From the NCBI RefSeq assembly GCF_041296385.1, contig NW_027184063.1:1-64000 (forward strand): a stretch of DNA of 64,000 nt, read 5' to 3'. The first letter of the stretch is position 1. Each line of letters opens with the position of its first letter. Positions 59,550 through 64,000 of this stretch are shown here, in pieces. The DNA comes from Aphelocoma coerulescens (Eukaryota; Chordata; Aves; Passeriformes; Corvidae). A program made the position numbers and the translations under genes. Below the pieces are notes generated by a model. The model saw nothing but the letters and a program-made list of their open reading frames with translations, made no database searches and was not told where the DNA came from.

Positions 59550-61817
59550 CGCTGTGTCACAATGGCCGCTGGCTTCCACGAGCCCCCGCAGTGTCCCAGT
59601 GGGCCCCGTGGCTTTAGGAGTGGGTGGCTGGGAGTTGGTGCCAGCGGCTGGGGGAGCAGCAGCAGGGACTGTGTGTGGACAGTGCCATGGCCACTTGTGT
59701 GGCCACTGGTGTCTCTGTGCCAGGCACAGCCGTGGTGTGTAACACCGGCTCTGGGTCCTTTGGCTGTGCAGGTGGCAGTCACGGCCTGGAGCAGGGCTGC
59801 TCCCGGGGGACAGCCTGGGGCAGGAGGCTGCTGGAGATTCATTCCCCACACTCCTTGTCATGAGGTGCTCAGAGTGATTGGAAAGGCTGTTGGCAGCAGG
59901 CAGTTCTCTGGGTTCAAGCTGTGGAGCTGTCAGCGGGAATGCAAAGGCCAAGCTGGTGAGCCTTTTGTCCTGGTGCCTTTAGTGTGTGAGCAGTCCCTGG
60001 TGCCGTTGTCTTTGGATCCTGAGTGTGGGAGAGGCAAGGCTTAGGATGGTGCGTAGAGCTGAGAAGGAAAGTGCCGAGAGCAGCGTGTGTGCTGCTGCTT
60101 TGAGGGGTGCAGTTGAAGTTGTAGGCAGCAAGAGCTTTCTCAGCTGGCCCTTTTGTGAGCTCTGCTTTTGCCAGATGACTTCCATCTTACCCTCTTACCA
60201 TCTTAGCCTCTCATTTTTGCATATCCCAAACCCCCTTCCAAACATCCAGCAGCTGCTTGTAAAGAAGAAGTCCTAGAACAAAAAGCCAGTGCTGCCTTTC
60301 ATAGCCCCTTTGCTGTCTATGAAGTAGAGGAAAGAAGCTAGTGAGACGCACTTTCTTTCTCAACTCCATAGAGCGCATCCTTCTCTCAAGGTGGCAGAGT
60401 CCTTGGCGGAAGTGAAGCATCTGCAGCTGCAGTTCAGACTGAGAGATGTGCCAGGACAGGAAACATTTGCTGACCTTCCCTGTTCCCTGTGCAACATGAT
60501 TCTCGCATCCCAGTCACTTTCACACACCTTCGGTACCCCTGAGTCCAAGCAGCTAAAGCTCACAGAGACAGAAGTGTCAGGAAGGAAAACGTTCCAAAAG
60601 CACCCCCTTCTCTTATCAGCATATAAATTGTGCACAACAGGCTGCGGCACCGAACCTTCCTTCTCAGATAGACATGCCATCACACTTTTCACTCTTGCAG
60701 CTCGGTTGAAAAGCTCCAGCAGCTGCTCCCGCAATAGCAAAAGGTTCTAGAAGTGAAAGCCAGTTTGGGGCTGCACCTTCTCCTTGCCGCATGTAAGCCA
60801 CACCAAACTCCCTGATGCACTCTGTCCTCCCCTTCTCAAAGGAGTAGACGGTGGCATCAGGACACACCTGTGTCCCAGCAGCTGGGTGCCCAGCCGGGAG
60901 CAGGAGCAGGGCTGGGGCTGCTCCCAAAGTTGCCCCGCCCCAATGCCAGAGCCGGACATATGCTGAGGGGGGGCTGGATCAGGCTTTATTGTCCAGCTGC
61001 ATGCCAGGAGTGAGCACAAAATCTACCTGCATTCTCTGCAGCATGCCATCCTGGAGCAGAGCCATTGCCAAAGGAAGCCGTGAGCCCGTGCCAAGCCAGT
61101 GCCGGAGTGGGATCCTAGCAGCACCTGTGGAAGCCGGGAGAGAGGAGCCCACCTGGAGCAGGTTCGTGCAGGATTAATCATCCCGTGGCTTCCCACCAGG
61201 GTCCTGTTGCTTCCAAAAGGCCCCACAGTGTCACTGTGGCCCCTCGGTTCCACCAGGTTCCATAGCGTCACTGTGGTGCCCAGGGTTCCGTCAGCTTCGC
61301 CAGCATCCCCACGGTCTGCAGAGCTCCCCGAGCTTCTGTGGTGTCACAGTGGAGGCAGGGTTGCATCAGGTTCCATAGCATCAGCACGGTCTCCAGGGCT
61401 CCCAGAGGTTCTGTGGTGTCACAGTGGAGGCAGGGTTGCATCAGGTTCCATAGCATCACCACAGTCTCCAGGGCTCCCTGAGCTTCTGTGGTGTCACAGT
61501 GGAGGCAGGGTTGCATCAGGTTCCATAGCATCAGCACGGTCTCCAGGGCTCCCAGAGGTTCTGTGGTGTCACAGAGGAGGCAGGGTTGCATCAGGTTCCA
61601 TAGCATCACCACGGTCTCCAGGGCTCCAAGAGCTTCTGTGGTGTCACAGAGGAGGCAGGGTTGCATCAGGTTCCATAGCATCAGCACGGTCTCCAGGGCT
61701 CCCCTGAGCTTCTGTGGTGGTGTCACAGAGGAGCCAGGCTTCCTTGTAGTTCCCCAGCATCACAAAGGCTCTCCTGGGAGCCACGGGTCACAAAGCACCG
61801 TGGGCTCTGTGCAGCCC
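59550..61817 (+). repeat. Unit 25: five-copy with ACGTTCC, 2,268 bp
   Basis: GCTCAGAG; C at 60594; TTCCATAG. Minisatellite: 61322-61696. Confidence 0.95.
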
Positions 61818-64000
61818 CGCTGTGTCACAATGGCCGCTGGCTTCCACGAGCCCCCGCAGTGTCCCAGTGGGCCCCGTGGCTTTAGGAGTGGGTGGCTGGG
61901 AGTTGGTGCCAGCGGCTGGGGGAGCAGCAGCAGGGACTGTGTGTGGACAGTGCCATGGCCACTTGTGTGGCCACTGGTGTCTCTGTGCCAGGCACAGCCG
62001 TGGTGTGTAACACCGGCTCTGGGTCCTTTGGCTGTGCAGGTGGCAGTCAGGGCCTGGAGCAGGGCTGCTCCCGGGGGACAGCCTGGGGCAGGAGGCTGCT
62101 GGAGATTCATTCCCCACACTCCTTGTCATGAGGTGCTCGGAGTGATTGGAAAGGCTGTTGGCAGCAGGCAGTTCTCTGGGTTCAAGCTGTGGAGCTGTCA
62201 GCGGGAATGCAAAGGCCAAGCTGGTGAGCCTTTTGTCCTGGTGCCTTTAGTGTGTGAGCAGTCCCTGGTGCCGTTGTCTTTGGATCCTGAGTGTGGGAGA
62301 GGCAAGGCTTAGGATGGTGCGTAGAGCTGAGAAGGAAAGTGCCAAGAGCAGCGTGTGTGCTGCTGCTTTGAGGGGTGCAGTTGAAGTTGTAGGCAGCAAG
62401 AGCTTTCTCAGCTGGCCCTTTTGTGAGCTCTGCTTTTGCCAGATGACTTCCATCTTACCCTCTTACCATCTTAGCCTCTCATTTTTGCATATCCCAAACC
62501 CCCTTCCAAACATCCAGCAGCTGCTTGTAAAGAAGAAGTCCTAGAACAAAAAGCCAGTGCTGCCTTTCATAGCCCCTTTGCTGTCTATGAAGTAGAGGAA
62601 AGAAGCTAGTGAGACGCACTTTCTTTCTCAACTCCATAGAGCGCATCCTTCTCTCAAGGTGGCAGAGTCCTTGGCGGAAGTGAAGCATCTGCAGCTGCAG
62701 TTCAGACTGAGAGATGTGCCAGGACAGGAAACATTTGCTGACCTTCCCTGTTCCCTGTGCAACATGATTCTCGCATCCCAGTCACTTTCACACACCTTCG
62801 GTACCCCTGAGTCCAAGCAGCTAAAGCTCACAGAGACAGAAGTGTCAGGAAGGAAAACGTTGCAAAAGCACCCCCTTCTCTTATCAGCATATAAATTGTG
62901 CACAACAGGCTGCGGCACCGAACCTTCCTTCTCAGATAGACATGCCATCACACTTTTCACTCTTGCAGCTCGGTTGAAAAGCTCCAGCAGCTGCTCCCGC
63001 AATAGCAAAAGGTTCTAGAAGTGAAAGCCAGTTTGGGGCTGCACCTTCTCCTTGCCGCATGTAAGCCACACCAAACTCCCTGATGCACTCTGTCCTCCCC
63101 TTCTCAAAGGAGTAGACGGTGGCATCAGGACACACCTGTGTCCCAGCAGCTGGGTGCCCAGCCGGGAGCAGGAGCAGGGCTGGGGCTGCTCCCAAAGTTG
63201 CCCCGCCCCAATGCCAGAGCCGGACATATGCTGAGGGGGGGCTGGATCAGGCTTTATTGTCCAGCTGCATGCCAGGAGTGAGCACAAAATCTACCTGCAT
63301 TCTCTGCAGCATGCCATCCTGGAGCAGAGCCATTGCCAAAGGAAGCCGTGAGCCCGTGCCAAGCCAGTGCCGGAGTGGGATCCTAGCAGCACCTGTGGAA
63401 GCCGGGAGAGAGGAGCCCACCTGGAGCAGGTTCGTGCAGGATTAATCATCCCGTGGCTTCCCACCAGGGTCCTGTTGCTTCCAAAAGGCCCCACAGTGTC
63501 ACTGTGGCCCCTCGGTTCCACCAGGTTCCATAGCGTCACTGTGGTGCCCAGGGTTCCGTCAGCTTCGCCAGCATCCCCACGGTCTGCAGAGCTCCCCGAG
63601 CTTCTGTGGTGTCACAGTGGAGGCAGGGTTGCATCAGGTTCCATAGCATCAGCACGGTCTCCAGGGCTCCCAGAGGTTCTGTGGTGTCACAGTGGAGGCA
63701 GGGTTGCATCAGGTTCCATAGCATCACCACAGTCTCCAGGGCTCCCTGAGCTTCTGTGGTGTCACAGTGGAGGCAGGGTTGCATCAGGTTCCATAGCATC
63801 AGCACGGTCTCCAGGGCTCCCAGAGGTTCTGTGGTGTCACAGAGGAGGCAGGGTTGCATCAGGTTCCATAGCATCACCACGGTCTCCAGGGCTCCAAGAG
63901 CTTCTGTGGTGTCACAGAGGAGGCAGGGTTGCATCAGGTTCCATAGCATCAGCACGGTCTCCAGGGCTCCCCTGAGCTTCTGTGGTGGTGTCACAGAGGA
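61818..64000 (+). repeat. Unit 26: five-copy, cut by window edge
   Basis: 2,183 bp are visible. By comparison with the other five-copy units about 85 bp are missing. Private variants: G at 62050 and A at 62344. Minisatellite: 63590-63964. Confidence 0.95.

Larger units (their letters stand above)
3978..64000 (+). repeat. Macrosatellite array, 27 head-to-tail units
   Basis: Units all lie in the same orientation and start here at CGCTGTGTCA. Unit length is 2,190-2,194 bp in the four-minisatellite form and 2,268 bp in the five-minisatellite form; the first unit is 2,204 bp. Units are nearly identical, mostly differing at a few sites. Class A carries ACAGTCATGG, ACATTCAAAAAG and GAGCATGG. Class B carries ACAGTGCCATGG, ACGTTGCAAAAG (or ACGTTCC) and GAGCAGGG. 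A has two bases fewer at the first site and one fewer at the second, which explains the 2,190 and 2,193 bp lengths. All units are GC-rich. The array continues beyond the window. Confidence 0.98.

Overview
This window looks like vertebrate, probably bird, nuclear DNA. There are no bacterial-style genes or operons. It has intron/exon-like signals, long microsatellite DNA, a solo retroviral LTR and a very long tandem satellite. The bird assignment is an inference, mainly from the LTR, which is built like the LTRs of avian alpharetrovirus/ERVK elements: about 344 bp, with the TATA box only about 18 bp before the poly(A) signal.

Layout. (1) 1-1772 is mostly single-copy, AT-rich DNA with one good-looking internal exon (1087-1172). 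(2) 1773-3225 holds two and a half degenerate tandem copies of a coding-like module that is probably a decayed coiled-coil-type gene. Between copies 2 and 3 lies a GT...AG insertion (2524-2890) that the copy 1/2 junction lacks. (3) 3231-3633 is a pure pyrimidine CCT/CGT microsatellite. (4) 3634-3977 is a minus-strand solo LTR with imperfect terminal inverted repeats and no visible target-site duplication. (5) 3978-64000 is a head-to-tail macrosatellite of 27 units that starts at the very base where the LTR ends and runs off the right edge.

The macrosatellite unit is 2,190-2,194 bp or 2,268 bp. The main length difference is exactly one extra copy of an internal 75-bp minisatellite (4 versus 5 copies), so there is a VNTR inside a VNTR. 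Small diagnostic differences define an A and a B sequence class. Units switch between A and B, giving a duplicated 4,383-bp dimer (14946-19328 and 19329-23711) and a recurrence three units apart (25905-28098 and 32483-34676). From 34677 on, nearly all units are the 2,268-bp, five-copy form. The first unit (3978-6181) is the most diverged, as expected at the edge of an array homogenised by unequal exchange.

No protein-coding gene in the array is convincing. Every unit is GC-rich and open in several frames on both strands, and the 1-2 bp indels separating A from B break the long frames. Each unit does repeat promoter-, splice- and poly(A)-like signals, so non-coding transcription of the array is possible but unproven. 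All comparisons were made by eye.
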